Shown here: piece by piece, positions 8,507 to 18,424 of the stretch
How the letters are laid out: each line of letters opens with the position of its first letter
Position numbering within the stretch: position 1 is the first letter of the stretch
Assembly (NCBI RefSeq): GCF_000281045.1
Contig: NW_008246101.1
Span: 121,934 to 145,616 of the forward strand
Reading direction: 5' to 3'
DNA: 23,683 nucleotides
Source: Saprolegnia diclina VS20
Lineage: Eukaryota > Oomycota > Saprolegniomycetes > Saprolegniales > Saprolegniaceae
The notes under the pieces: generated by a model
The model's input: only the letters and a program-made list of their open reading frames with translations
The model's database searches: none
Told to the model about the DNA's origin: nothing
Translations under genes and position numbers: made by a program

Positions 8507-11500
8507 CTACTTGCGGCTGTTGCGACGCTTGAGAATGTCGAGCGCTTCGTAAAAGCCCGAGACGTCCTTGTCGACCTCCCTAGGATAGTTAGTACATGGT
8601 GCGAAGAGTTAATCGTTGATGTAGCCGCAAATGTACTGGATGCCGGTGGTCGGAACGGCGTCCTTGGGCTGGTTGCTGCTAGGCGTGCGCGGCGACGGTG
8701 GCCACGCCGCCTTGGGTGCGGGCTTCTACACGGAGACCCAACTACAGTATGTGAACAGATCACGGAGCGTACAGCAGGTGACTGGTCGACCGCCGGCTTC
8801 TACTTGGCCAGCATGAGCACCAAGCGATATGGATCATCGTAACCGTACGAGTCCCGTCGTCGACGCCTTGTGCACGAGATTCTCTGTGAGCAGGTGCCCT
8901 TTGCCCTGGCTCTGGTACCACAGATCAAAGTCCTTCTGGAGCTTGATGCGACTCATTTCCAGCAGCTTTTGAATGTGCTGGATCTCCTTCTTGAGGTCGT
9001 TGAGGGTGTTGAAGCCCGTCTTGTACTCGGCCTTTTTCGCGTCAATCTTGGCGACCAGCGCTGTCTCTTCGTCGGACGCGGTCGGTGGTTCGTCGCCACT
9101 CGTGAGCGACTCGAGCGCCTTGGTCTTGCGGAGCTTCTCGACGGTCGCCATGTGCTCCTTGATGACGCCCCGCGCGTCATTGACAGTTTGGGCGAGTGCT
9201 TTGGCCTCGTCGTATTTTTTCTTGAGCAATTGCTTGTTTTCGCGAATCACCTACGATTCCAACAGACAATATGGTGAAACCAAAGTGCAAAATAGGATAC
9301 GGACGTCGTTTTTCGGGTATTGCTCACGGAACACCTCGAATGCTTTCGCAGGATCGTCGAGCGACGCGGCGTCGATCTTGACGTGGAAGCCATTGGGGGG
9401 CGGCGGGGGCGCTTGGGGGGCCACAGGCGGCTTGGACGCGATGGTCTTGAGAGCGTCGGCCACCTGCGCGCCATTACCGCCCTAGTTGTCGGTTATAATT
9501 CCGGCTTTGGGATAAAGGTTATAGAGCACGTACCTTTTTGAGCATCCCAACCAGAATGGCAATCTCGTTATCCCGCTGCTGTAGCGTTTCTTCGAGCTCG
9601 ACGATGCGCGCATGGGACGGTCCGTCGCCCCGTTCTTCGTGCAGGTGGTCGTTGTTGCTACTGCTGCTGTGGTTGCTGGCATGCTGGCTAGCCACGCGCG
9701 GTGCGCCGTCGCCCGCGCCGTCCAGGTAGAAGCGCTTTAAGAAGGCAAAGCACGCCTTCATCTTGATGTACGTAATGTCGCCCATCGCCAAGTGCGCATC
9801 GGAATCCCGATTGTTGGCGTAGTCCAAACACTACACGCCAACATTGAGCCTATTGTGTCCCGATACATTGATACAAAGGACCTTTTGTCGCAGTTTGTCC
9901 ATCTCGTAGTCCTTGAGCTCGTCGCCTTCTTTCTAATCATGGCCAAGGAGTGACAGTCGTACAGGTTTGCAGTAGGAAAGAAGCGTACGGGTTCGCCCTT
10001 GAGGAGTACAATCTCCTCTTGGAGCTCGACAATCTGTGCTTTAAGGCGGCGAATCACGATCGTCGGGTCCACTTCTTCGTTCAAGTGCGCGTCGTTACGA
10101 ACGCGCGCGACGCGCTGGGCGAACCGGCAGGTGGAGAGCGATTCCTACACAAACTCTCAATATTTCATTGTGGATAGTCGTCATCTTTGGTGTACGTCGG
10201 TCTGCTCCTTCTCAGCACTCGCCGTCGCAACCATGACGGTCTTGCAGTTGCCGCCCAAGCTACACCCTTGATATACAAACACACAATAAGAAATGAGTGG
10301 GTCGACCTGTCGCGCAGCACCGACGTCATCATCGAGTTGCGGTATGGAATGTGCGTCCGGCCCTTTGTGTTCTTCTCGTGCAGCGCGACAATGACCATCT
10401 CGAGGTAGTGGAGCGACGTGTTGATGTACGCGGCTTCGCGCAGCACCTTGCCTTTGGCGCCCGTCTTGTGCGCGCGCTCGGAGCCGGCGAGATCGACCAT
10501 GTGCAGCTTGGAGCGCAGAATGACCTCGCTGCCCGCCTTGCGCGACTCGAGCGAGACGGTAAAGATGCAGTGCGACCGCGACGACTCCAAGTTCATGGAC
10601 GTCTCGCTCACGGCGCGGTTCGTGTCGCCCTAGCCATAGTTATATATATATATTTGTAGACAATGCTGTGCATTGTACGAGGAAGAGCAAGTTGAGCGCG
10701 TCTTCTTCGGTCGCGACGCGGTGCATCGAGAGGTTGCGAAGGTGGCAGTTGCCGTCTTCGTCTTCGAGCATGCTCACCTTTCTATGCACAAAAGTGTGAT
10801 GCATCCAGATGACAAATTGTCGATATCGTACGGCAAATCTTCAATGGCCTTTGTGTTTTGGTGGTCTTCGTTGAGTAAATCGTAGCCTTGGTTGTTGTAA
10901 ATTTCGAGGTACGAGATGAAAGCCGAAATTTGGCATTCCGGGTGCTGTCCGTTTGTTATATTGTGCACAATGTGTGCATTGTACCTTTTTCATTTTCTCA
11001 AAAATGAGCGAGAGGCTGCGCGGAATGATACCGCGGTCGTCGTAGCGCTCGGCGCCGCCCGTGATCGTAAACGTCTTGCCCGACCCGGTCTGGCCGTACG
11101 CAAAGATCGTCGAGTTGAAGCCCGAGAGCGCACTGATGACAATATTGTCTTCGGAACAGCAGACTATACAGCACGTACTTTTCGACGCATGGCCGGCCGA
11201 TGCGGTCAAACACCTCTTCTTGCTTGGCCGTCATGCCAATGAGCCCATCAAACTTGAACTTGTAGCTACACGATCGGCGTCAACCTCAGCCTCAATACAC
11301 AATGGCATTTGACTTGGTGCGCGAGTTGTTGATGAGGCCGGACGCGACGTCCTTGGGAATGTTGTACTCCATCCCGTTCGACTCTTCTTCCCACGTGAAG
11401 AAGCCCGAAGCCTACGCCACGACGTCACGCACGACGCATTCGCAGCATGTACCTTCTTGGAGGGCTTGATGCGAAGGAAGATCTTGATGTTGTTGTCGGT

Positions 11501-11566
11501 CGGCGATTCACCGACGGTGTCCTGCGGCTCGCCATCGTGCACGCTGCTCGCGTCGTCGTCGGCCAT
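8507..11566 (-). CDS. KIF6: Kinesin-9 family motor, KIF6 type
   Basis: Sixteen exons encode 773 residues: 11566-11453, 11411-11314, 11265-11179, 11132-10985, 10944-10832, 10781-10679, 10629-10307, 10259-10196, 10144-9989, 9932-9882, 9830-9534, 9481-9305, 9250-8849, 8799-8773, 8725-8637, 8579-8507. All fifteen introns are 40-57 nt and every join keeps frame. The motor domain has P-loop GQTGSGKT (113-120), switch I NLESSRSH (234-241) and switch II DLAGSE (267-272). FTITGGAERY, NLLFLGDTNR and HIPYRNSMMTSVLRD are strongly KIF6-like. The neck EEVDPTIVIRRL and coiled coils follow, with a proline-rich linker (PPVAPQAPPPPP) in exon 12. Human KIF6 is about 810 residues. Kinesin-9 motors act in motile cilia and flagella, so a zoospore role is inferred. 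Exon 14 is only 27 nt. The intron-3 acceptor was chosen because ATCAG|TGC alone restores frame and family spacing (CVENALSGFN). Confidence 0.92.
10630..10678 (-). repeat. Kinesin intron 6: shared 5' sequence, hairpin and TA microsatellite
   Basis: A 49-nt intron. Its first 12 nt, GTACAATGCACA, equal those of intron 4. The same ACAATG/CATTGT stem follows with a 5-nt loop, and then a run of alternating TA before the GGCTAG acceptor. Confidence 0.7.
10945..10984 (-). repeat. Kinesin intron 4: shared 5' sequence and hairpin
   Basis: A 40-nt intron, the shortest here. It begins GTACAATGCACA, as intron 6 does, and then has CATTGT, forming an ACAATG/CATTGT stem straight after the splice donor. It also contains the 12-bp palindrome ATTGTGCACAAT. 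Confidence 0.7.
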
Positions 11567-11837
11567 CTTAGTGCTGAGTCTTATGAGTCTTCTTGCCAAG
11601 TTTTGGGCTGGATCGCCGACGACCTTTCGTGCTCCGTGAAACCGCGCTCGAGTTGGATCGAATAAAGTATACTGCAAGATACTAGGGACGCTGCAGCTCG
11701 AGCTACGCCGCCGAGCTATCGCGATGCCCGACCGTTGTCGCTGCTGTGCTGTTGATTCTGGTGGGCTTGTCGACAGATTGTTGTTACAACAAGTGGTTTA
11801 TTCTGCTTCGGTAGTCTAGTATCTAGGGCGACGATGT

Positions 11838-12981
11838 TTACATCTTGCCGTGCTTGGCGAGGTTGGTGATCTCGTAGACCGAGTGGCCCGTCTTCATGGC
11901 CACCTCCTCGGCCGTCTCGTGCTTGGCGAGCGCGTCGAACGTCGCCTTGATGACCGTGTACGGGTTGCGTTGGCCGTAGCACTTGGAGACCACGTCCGTG
12001 ATGCCAAAGCAGTAGAGCGCGCAGCCGACCGTGTCGCTCACCGTCGACCCCATACCAAACTTGGACGGGCGGATGAAGAGCGAGCAGCTGTTGAACTTGC
12101 CGCGGACTTCGTGGAAAAGCGTGCGGTCGTCGAAGCGGTCGATGAAGACCATCGTGTCCATCGCGCGGAGCGTCGCGCGCTCAATGGCCTCGTGGATCTT
12201 GCCACCGCGGCCGACAGCGTACCCAGCCGCGCCTTCCTGGTTGCCGACGCAGACGAGCGCACGGAACGTCAAAATGTTGCCTTGCGTAACCGGCTACCGC
12301 GATACGCATAAGATCGTAGCATCGACGAGGCTATGACGTACCTTTTGGACCGTGTCGACGTAAATAATCTGGCGCACCAAGCCCTTGGACTCGAGGTCGA
12401 GCACCTCGTCTTCGTCAAAGTTGAGCTCTTCCGTGTCGTTGGCGAGCATGTCGAGCTCGTCCTTCTCGTAGAGGAGACCCATATCGGGGCGGAGCGCTAT
12501 AGATGCGCATGATGAGAGCAAAGTAGGTAGGATGGTTGCGCGTACAATCGTCGTAGACAAACTGCGGGTCGTCAAACGACATGGAGCGCGCGCCAAACTC
12601 GTCCAAGAGGCGGCGACGGGCGAGCGCCATGTTCTTGGGCGCGATCGCCTGGTATCTGTGTTTGCGCGCGGCCGCCGGCGCGAGCTGGCGGAACGGCTTG
12701 GTCGTCTCCTTCCAGCGGCCATAGAGCGGCGGCGGTTCGAGCGGCTCGTCCTCGTCAAAGTCCTCGAGGCCATCCGACTTCTTCTTGGGCGCTTCGATCT
12801 CCTCGAGGTTCAAGCCAAGGTCGTCGTCGGCCTTCTTCTTGCGGCGGCCCTCATCGTCGTCGTCGTCGTCGCCGACGGCGCGGGAGAAGGCGCGGAGAGG
12901 GACCGTCGACGCGGCCTCGAAGCGGCGGCTCAGGCCACGGGACACGAAACGAGCCAACATGAGCGAATTGCGGATTGCCAT
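11838..12981 (-). CDS. Mitochondrial small-subunit ribosomal protein uS5m
   Basis: Exons 12981-12546, 12496-12342 and 12293-11838, with introns of 49 nt (phase 1) and 48 nt (phase 0), encode 348 residues. The N-terminus (MAIRNSLMLARFVSRGLSRR) is basic and acid-free, as in a mitochondrial presequence. An acidic/lysine-rich low-complexity stretch with DDDDDD follows. The S5 domain spans roughly residues 180-250 (VRQIIYVDTVQKPVTQGN, FRALVCVGN) and the C-terminal domain roughly 255-335 (LFIRPSKFGMGST, VVSKCYGQRNPYTVIKAT). This matches bacterial S5 in order, with a long eukaryotic N-terminal extension. uS5 sits at the mRNA entry/decoding region of the small subunit. The ATG at 12981 is preferred because the open frame upstream has only a GTG and the presequence begins cleanly here. 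It is divergent from TRM5 and is followed head-to-tail by the kinesin gene. Confidence 0.92.
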
Positions 12982-13449
12982 CGAAATGACTGGTTTTGAA
13001 TTTTCAGACGGCTTTTTAGCCACTCAGAAGCGCGTATTTTCCTACGCCTGCTCTCATTGGCGCATATGCTGCAATTGGCGCGGATTTATCGCATTTTAGC
13101 CAATCCATCATGGTTATTTTTATTGCTTGATGCTCGATTGGCCCGCAACCGGATCAATGGAGCAGTTAATTGCCGAAGGAAGGACGCAGAAGCAGCGACT
13201 CAATGGCGATGTGAGCTGCGCTGACAAGGTCACTGCATCGCGTAGGCGAATGCTGGATGAAGTGGTATCGTCTCGTACGGTAGCACAGCTCGTAGGTGTG
13301 ACGTGACGGCGTGGCGAGCTTAATATGGTCGGCAATCAACTGGTTATTACTCAATAGCCAATCCGATCGCGGCAAGATGGCAGACGACAAGGCCATTGGT
13401 GCGTTCGCGACGCTGGCCACCAGCAAACCGTCATATTCGTTGCTGCAAC
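12982..13449. promoter_or_regulatory. Divergent promoter region of uS5m and TRM5 with five CCAAT boxes
   Basis: CCAAT or its complement occurs at 13056-13060, 13074-13078, 13100-13104, 13137-13141 and 13358-13362, three of them within 50 bp near the uS5m side. Two copies have the context TAGCCAATCC. An initiator-like TCATATTCG at 13431-13439 lies just before the TRM5 ATG. CCAAT boxes are bound by NF-Y in eukaryotes; binding here is inferred. An out-of-frame ATG at 13378 would overlap TRM5 if transcription began upstream of it, so the initiator at 13431 matters. Confidence 0.5.
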
Positions 13450-14742
13450 ATGAGCGCGTCCAAGGTCGTCGACAAGTCGCTCTTCCTCGAGACGCTCAAG
13501 GTGCTTGGCGTCCGTGCCGAAGGCAAGCAGATCGGTCAGATCGTGAAGCTCTTCTCCAAGCATTTGCTCAACCGGCCCAAGCTGCGCAACGTCGTGCCGA
13601 TCCCGGCCGAAGCGCACAAGCTCGTCTTGCTGGCCGAGAGCATCAAGGGCCTCGAGAGCTCGCCTCTCGACCTCCAAGAGTTCATCAAGAAGGAAAATCT
13701 CTCGGTGCACACGCACGAGATCACGCTCGACTACTCGTTCTGGGGCGTCGATCATGTGCTGCGCAAGTTGCTCCCCGAGTCCATCACGGAGGTGCCGGCG
13801 TCGTTCGAGACGATCGGCCACATTGCGCACATCAACCTGCGCGAGTTCCACCTCCCGTACAAGCACATCATTGGCCAAGTCATTCTCGACAAGAACAGCC
13901 CGCGGATCAAGACGGTCGTCAACAAGACGGACACGATCGACACGGTCTTCCGCACCTTTCCCATGGAAGTCCTCGCCGGCGACGACAACATGGTCGTCGA
14001 GCTCCATGAAAGCGGCTGCAACTTTACTTTCAACTTTGCCCAGGTAGAGCATCGTATCACACTCCATTCGACCAACCTAAATGCGATGGCGTAGGTGTAC
14101 TGGAACTCCCGCCTCCAACAAGAACACTTGCGCATGATCCGCCAGTTCGACCCAAAGAAGGACGTCATTTGCGACATGATGTGTGGCATTGGGCCGTTCG
14201 CGGTGCCGCTTGCGAAGAAGGGCTGCACCGTCTACGCCAACGACCTCAACCCGAAGAGCTTCGAGTACCTCGAGATCAACCGGAAGAAGAACAAAGTCGA
14301 GGCCACGTTGCACCCACACAACATGGACGGCCGCGCATTCCTCCACGAGCTCCTCGAAAAGCGCATTCAGTTTACGCAGGTGCTCATGAACCTCCCGGCG
14401 ATCGCGCTCGAGTTCCTCGACGCGTTCCCAGGCCGCTTTGATCACTGGGAGGGCGACTTGCCGTACATCCACACGTACTGCTTCTCGTCTGAAGTCGACG
14501 CGCCGGAGAAGGATGTCAAAGAGGTTTGGTCGTTCTCGGCTGGTTGGGAGATGTAATGGCGGTTGCTGTAGCGCGCCGAGACGATCCTTGGCGCCAAGCT
14601 CGATATGGCGACGACCACCATCTACCAAGTGCGCGACGTGGCCCCCAAGAAGCTCATGATGTGCATCTCGTTCCAGCTGCCGGCGGCCGCCGCCTACTCG
14701 GAGGAGAAGCGCCAGAGCATGAAGCGGCAGAAAACCGCGTAG
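13450..14742 (+). CDS. TRM5: tRNA (guanine-37-N1)-methyltransferase TRM5
   Basis: Exons 13450-14043, 14095-14523 and 14572-14742, with phase-0 introns of 51 and 48 nt, encode 397 residues. The family order is complete. It has an N-terminal D1-like region (MSASKVVDKSLFLETLKVL), a central part with IGHIAHINLREFHLPYK and IGQVILDKN, and then VYWNSRLQQEH at residues 199-209. The SAM-binding loop ICDMMCGIGPFAVPLAKK starts at residue 223, followed by YANDLNP. The catalytic-site motif NLPAIALEFL starts at Asn297. The C-terminus ends in a Lys/Arg-rich tail. TRM5 methylates G37 beside the anticodon, preventing frameshifting, and also feeds wybutosine synthesis on tRNA-Phe. No clear mitochondrial presequence is seen. 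It converges on the NAA50-like gene, with 50 nt between stops. Confidence 0.94.
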
Positions 14743-14792
14743 ACGCCAATGCGATACGACAATACGAGTCTCCTTACGACTGTTAAAGCGTG

Positions 14793-15385
14793 CTAGAAGG
14801 ACGCTCGTCCAAAGGCCTTGGCGAGGATGTAGCAGTCGGGTGGCACAATGTGCTTGTAATAATTATGGATCGTCTGCGTGATCTGAAAGCCATGGCCGAG
14901 GTAGAAGCGAATCGCACCGGCATTGCTCGTCTGGACGTGGAGGTAGATGTGGTCCATGCCGGCTTCCTTGCAGTACGCCAAGACGCTTTGCAGGAGTGCG
15001 GCGCCTACAAGACGTGAGCTATCGACGCGCGATGGCAACATCAGCGGCGCACCGACGTGCTGCCGGCGGTATGCAGCGAGGACGCCGAGCGTCATGATGT
15101 AGACGCGCTCTCGCTTCTGCAGCGTTGTCTCGACGCGGCAGCAGATGGCGCCGACAGCGAGGCCATCCACGAACGCTACGTACACGGCTAAGTCGTCGCA
15201 AGTCGCAAGGTCGCTGCTGCAAGCCTACCGTACTTGGAGAGCCCGGGCGGCGTCTCGACAATGTCCGTGTAAAAGCTGTCGGTGTAATGCACGGGGAAGA
15301 TCTCGCGGTTGAGCACGCGGAGCACGCCGACGTTGGTGGTCGTGATCGGGCCAAAGACGACGCCGGCGTCTGCCATCGCTGCCAT
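14793..15385 (-). CDS. NAA50-like N-alpha-acetyltransferase (GNAT fold)
   Basis: Exons 15385-15229, 15187-15053 and 15004-14793, with introns of 41 and 48 nt, both phase 1, encode 167 residues, close to the ~169 of human NAA50. Family features are IFPVHYTDSFY (substrate pocket, FPVxY), VDGLAVGAICCRVE, YIMTLGVLAAYRR leading into the acetyl-CoA loop, IYLHVQTSNAGAIRFYLGHG, and NYYKHIVPPDCYIL near the end. The CoA-binding loop reads RRQHVGAAL, with His where many GNATs have the first Gly of RxxGxG/A. NAA50 (NatE catalytic subunit) acetylates Met-starting N-termini at the ribosome with NatA. The start could also be Met at 15376. An upstream in-frame ATG at 15454 lies inside the divergent promoter repeat and is disfavoured. 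Confidence 0.87.
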
Positions 15386-15415
15386 TGCTGCCACGATCCA
15401 CTTGTCCACTGCGCA

Positions 15416-15464
15416 ATCCGGATAAATACCGATCGTATCCGGACGGTGCGACACGTCCGGATAC
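15416..15464. promoter_or_regulatory. Triple TCCGGA element with 10-bp inverted repeat in a divergent promoter
   Basis: TCCGGA occurs at 15417-15422, 15438-15443 and 15456-15461. The last two lie in a perfect inverted repeat, GTATCCGGAC (15435-15444) and GTCCGGATAC (15455-15464), with a 10-bp spacer; one more C/G pair extends it. It sits in the 143 bp between the NAA50 and acid phosphatase start codons. This resembles a dimeric binding site for a shared regulator. The factor is unknown. Confidence 0.6.
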
Positions 15465-15528
15465 GGAAAGGCTCCGCAGCTGCGAGATCTTCTTCTCGTT
15501 CGTCGACCTTCGACCCTGGACCTACGAG

Positions 15529-17503
15529 ATGGGCAAGCTCACGATGCTGCTGGCGCTGCCCATGGTCCTTGCGCGCGAGTCGCCATGGTCGGCCGTTGAC
15601 GGCCCGCTTGGCGCCGTGCGCCTGGAGGCCACGCCGCCGATTGTAACGACGGGCGGCGACGTCGTCATCTCATGGGCCCATGCCGTAGCCGACCCGCGCG
15701 ACTATGTGACGCTGACGTGCGGGCCAACGACGGGCGCGAACGACTACATTGCGCTGCGCAACGTCTCGGCGCGCTCTGTGCGCTTTGAAGACTTGTACAT
15801 GCTCCGATGCAACTACGAAGCGCACTACTATCAGGCCCGCGCCGATGGCGGGTTTGCCCGCGCCGGCAACATTACGATTCCGCTCTGCGACTCGATTCAC
15901 GCGCCCAAGCAAGGCCACTTGGGCTTCAACGACGCCATTGACGAGATGGTCCTTGTGTACAACTCGGCGTCGGATGCGAGCACGCCCATGGTCAAGTACG
16001 GGCCATCGCGGACGCTTGTCGGCGCGACGCTTCACAACGGCACTTCGACGACGTACGACGCCTCCGACATGTACGTCCCTTTGTGCGAAGTACACGGAGT
16101 AGAAGACGGCGGTAGGTGCCACGCTCCGGCCACCACGGTCGGTCAGACGCTGTTTCGATCGCCGGGTTACTTTCATACGGTCGTCATGGACGGCCTCGCG
16201 CCGGGCACCGAGTACTTTTACCAGTTTGGCAACGACGTCGACGGCTGGAGCAGCGTTGCGTCGTTCATCTCGCGCGTGCCACCGGGCGCCGACGCGGACG
16301 TCTCGTTCCTTGGGTACGGGGACATGGGCGTCGACGACGCACCTCGCGGCTGGTCCACGGCGCTCCGCGTCTTTGAAGACGTTGTCGCTCGCGACTACAA
16401 TGGTTTTTTGCTGCATTTCGGTGACATTAGGTAGATCTGAGTCGCATCTTATTGGCTCCACCCTTGCCATGGCGATAGCTACGCACGCGGCAACGGGCTG
16501 CAGTGGGACAAGTTCTTCGCCCTCGTCGAGCCCGTCGCCACGCGCATGTACGTACGACTACCGTGAGACACATTGCCAACTCGATCTTCTAGTCCATACA
16601 TGGCGAGCATTGGCAACCGTAGGAATCTGGTTGCACATTGTGGAATAGGGTTATGGAGATGTGTAGATGAATTCGACTATATTGGCGGTGGCGAGAAGGA
16701 CCCGTCGCACCTCGAGAACTTCCACCCGAGCTGGGGCAACTACGGCGCCGACTCATCGGGCGAATGCGGCGTGCCCATGGTGCATCGGTTTCACGGTAGA
16801 TTCTCAAGTCCTGTGGACGAACGCTGCTATATCTCGTCGCACTTAGCACCAACGAATGGCCATGGCCTCTTTTGGTACAGCTTTGCATATGGCCCGATCA
16901 CTGTGGTCCAAATGTCATCCGAGCACAACTTTCTGCCGGGCTCGGTCCAACACCAGTGGCTGAACGCGACGCTGGCCGCCATCGATCGACGTACGACGCC
17001 ATGGGTCGTCTTGACCGCCCATCGCATGATGGTAGATCGACTCCATCTGTACCTGTCGCTCTACATCCGCGTCCTGTCCCTGTCTAGTACACGACGCAAA
17101 TCGGCGAAGCGAAGGACCTCCGCGTCTCCAAGCACTTTCGCGCGGCCATCGAGCCGCTCTTGCGACAGTACAAGGTCAACCTCGTGCTGGTACGTGGGCG
17201 CTGACTAGTATCCATCACGACGGCGGGGCATAGGCGGGGCACCAGCACTCGTACGAGCGGTCGTGCCCCGTGTTCAATGGCACGTGCGTCGCGTCTGGCA
17301 CGGTGCACATGGTCGTCGGGTCAGCCGGCGCCGAGCTCGAAGCGCAAGGGTTCTCACCAACAATTGGTCCGTGGAGTGTCGCGCACATCAACGCGTACGG
17401 CTACCTCCGCGGCCGCGCGTCCAAGGACCGCTTGCACCTCGAGTTTGTGCTGAACGCCAACGGCAACGTGTACGACCAAGTGGACCTCGCGCGCTGGGTG
17501 TAG
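15529..17503 (+). CDS. Secreted purple acid phosphatase (metallophosphoesterase)
   Basis: Seven exons, 15529-16430, 16479-16547, 16593-16618, 16667-16795, 16847-17031, 17088-17189 and 17234-17503, with introns of 44-56 nt, encode 560 residues. A hydrophobic leader (MLLALPMVLA) begins the protein and a fibronectin-type N-terminal domain follows. All five purple-acid-phosphatase blocks are present: GDMG (Asp265), GDISY (Asp299, Tyr302), GNHE (Asn332, His333), TAHR (His434) and GHQH (His474, His476). These supply the ligands of the Fe-metal centre and the charge-transfer tyrosine, so the enzyme should be active. SSEHNF and YERSCPVF also match the family. It hydrolyses phosphomonoesters, probably outside the cell or in the vacuole, for phosphate scavenging. 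Exon 3 is a 26-nt microexon carrying IPYMASIGN up to the catalytic loop. The start might instead be Met at 15544. Confidence 0.94.
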
Positions 17504-17540
17504 CGTCGTCGTTAGGATGCCATATTCCATCCTATGGTCA

Positions 17541-18372
17541 CTACGTTCTGGCTTGCTTGGCGACGAACCGGTCGCTGTTCTTGACGGCACCAATGAGCCA
17601 GTGGACTGCGTCTTCGACACCGTCCCTAGTCAGTCATCGTGCTGAGCTAGCACAGTAGGAAGCGCACGAAGATACATGGAGAGCGCGCTGATGGATTGGG
17701 CGCGCGCCTCGTGGTGAGATGGAAGCGAGGCGACGCCGAGACACTCCGCGATGACGCCCATATCCTGGGCGTCGGCAAGATCGTTCTTATTGGCGAGCAA
17801 GAGAATCGGGATGCCGTCGAGCTCGGCGTTGGCGAGCATCGTGTCTACGCTCAGTTGATGTCAACGCTAAGAAATCAGAGTATGTACCGAGTGCGGACCG
17901 GGCTTCGTCAAAGCGAGCTTCGTCGGCTGCGTCCAAGACGAAGACAATACCGTGGCTCTCGCTGTAGTACTTGCTCCAAATGGCCCGTAATCGTTCCTGC
18001 AGGGCGCTGTAAACGGCTGCTGGCGAAGTGCGTAAAGGACAGGTACCTGGCCGCCCAAGTCCCAAAAAATGACATTGGTGCGGGAAATGTCGACCTTGGC
18101 GACTAGAGCACGCAGGCGTATTGAGGCCACGCACGCGCGGTGGCACACGTACTGTTGAGGCCCACCGTGGGCGGGATCTTGTCGAGCGGGATGCCCGGCT
18201 TCTTCCCAAAGCGGCCTTTGAGCTGCTCTAGGAGTGTCTGCGAGCATGGTTAGAGGCGTAGCGAGGCGCGAGGGCGCACCGTCTTGCCTGCGTAGTCGAG
18301 ACCGATGATGAGGATGTGGACCTCGGCCTTGGAGAAGAGGTAGTTCCAGAAGCCGAGCAGGAGCGAAAACAT
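17541..18372 (-). CDS. ARFRP1: ARF-related small GTPase ARFRP1/Arl3p type
   Basis: Six exons, 18372-18280, 18237-18153, 18102-18047, 17996-17888, 17844-17676 and 17625-17541, with introns of 42-50 nt, encode 198 residues (human ARFRP1 about 201). GTPase motifs are GLDYAGKT (24-31), switch I PPTVGLN, WDLGGQ (73-78), NKND (133-136) and a C-terminal SALMDGVEDAVHWL. There is no Gly2, so no myristoylation. The N-terminus is Met-Phe, the type acetylated by NatC in ARFRP1/Arl3p, which targets it to Golgi SYS1. In other eukaryotes it recruits ARL1 and GRIP golgins to the trans-Golgi. The NKND asparagine replaces the Gln of the usual NKQD. The gene converges on the phosphatase gene, with 37 nt between stops. 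Confidence 0.92.
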
Positions 18373-18424
18373 GGGCGCGGCCGCGGGCTCTGAGAGGGGC
18401 AAAGGCAAACTCCCGTGATCTCGT

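Noticed and set aside
11133-11178. Shorter 30-nt version of kinesin intron 3 ending at the first AG
   Set aside because: It breaks frame. The acceptor 16 nt further on restores both frame and the expected kinesin spacing.
13311-14009. 232-codon plus-strand frame overlapping TRM5
   Set aside because: It begins at a non-ATG codon and runs in another register to TRM5. Its downstream part is an Arg-rich shadow. Only the ATG at 13378 was kept, as a possible upstream start.
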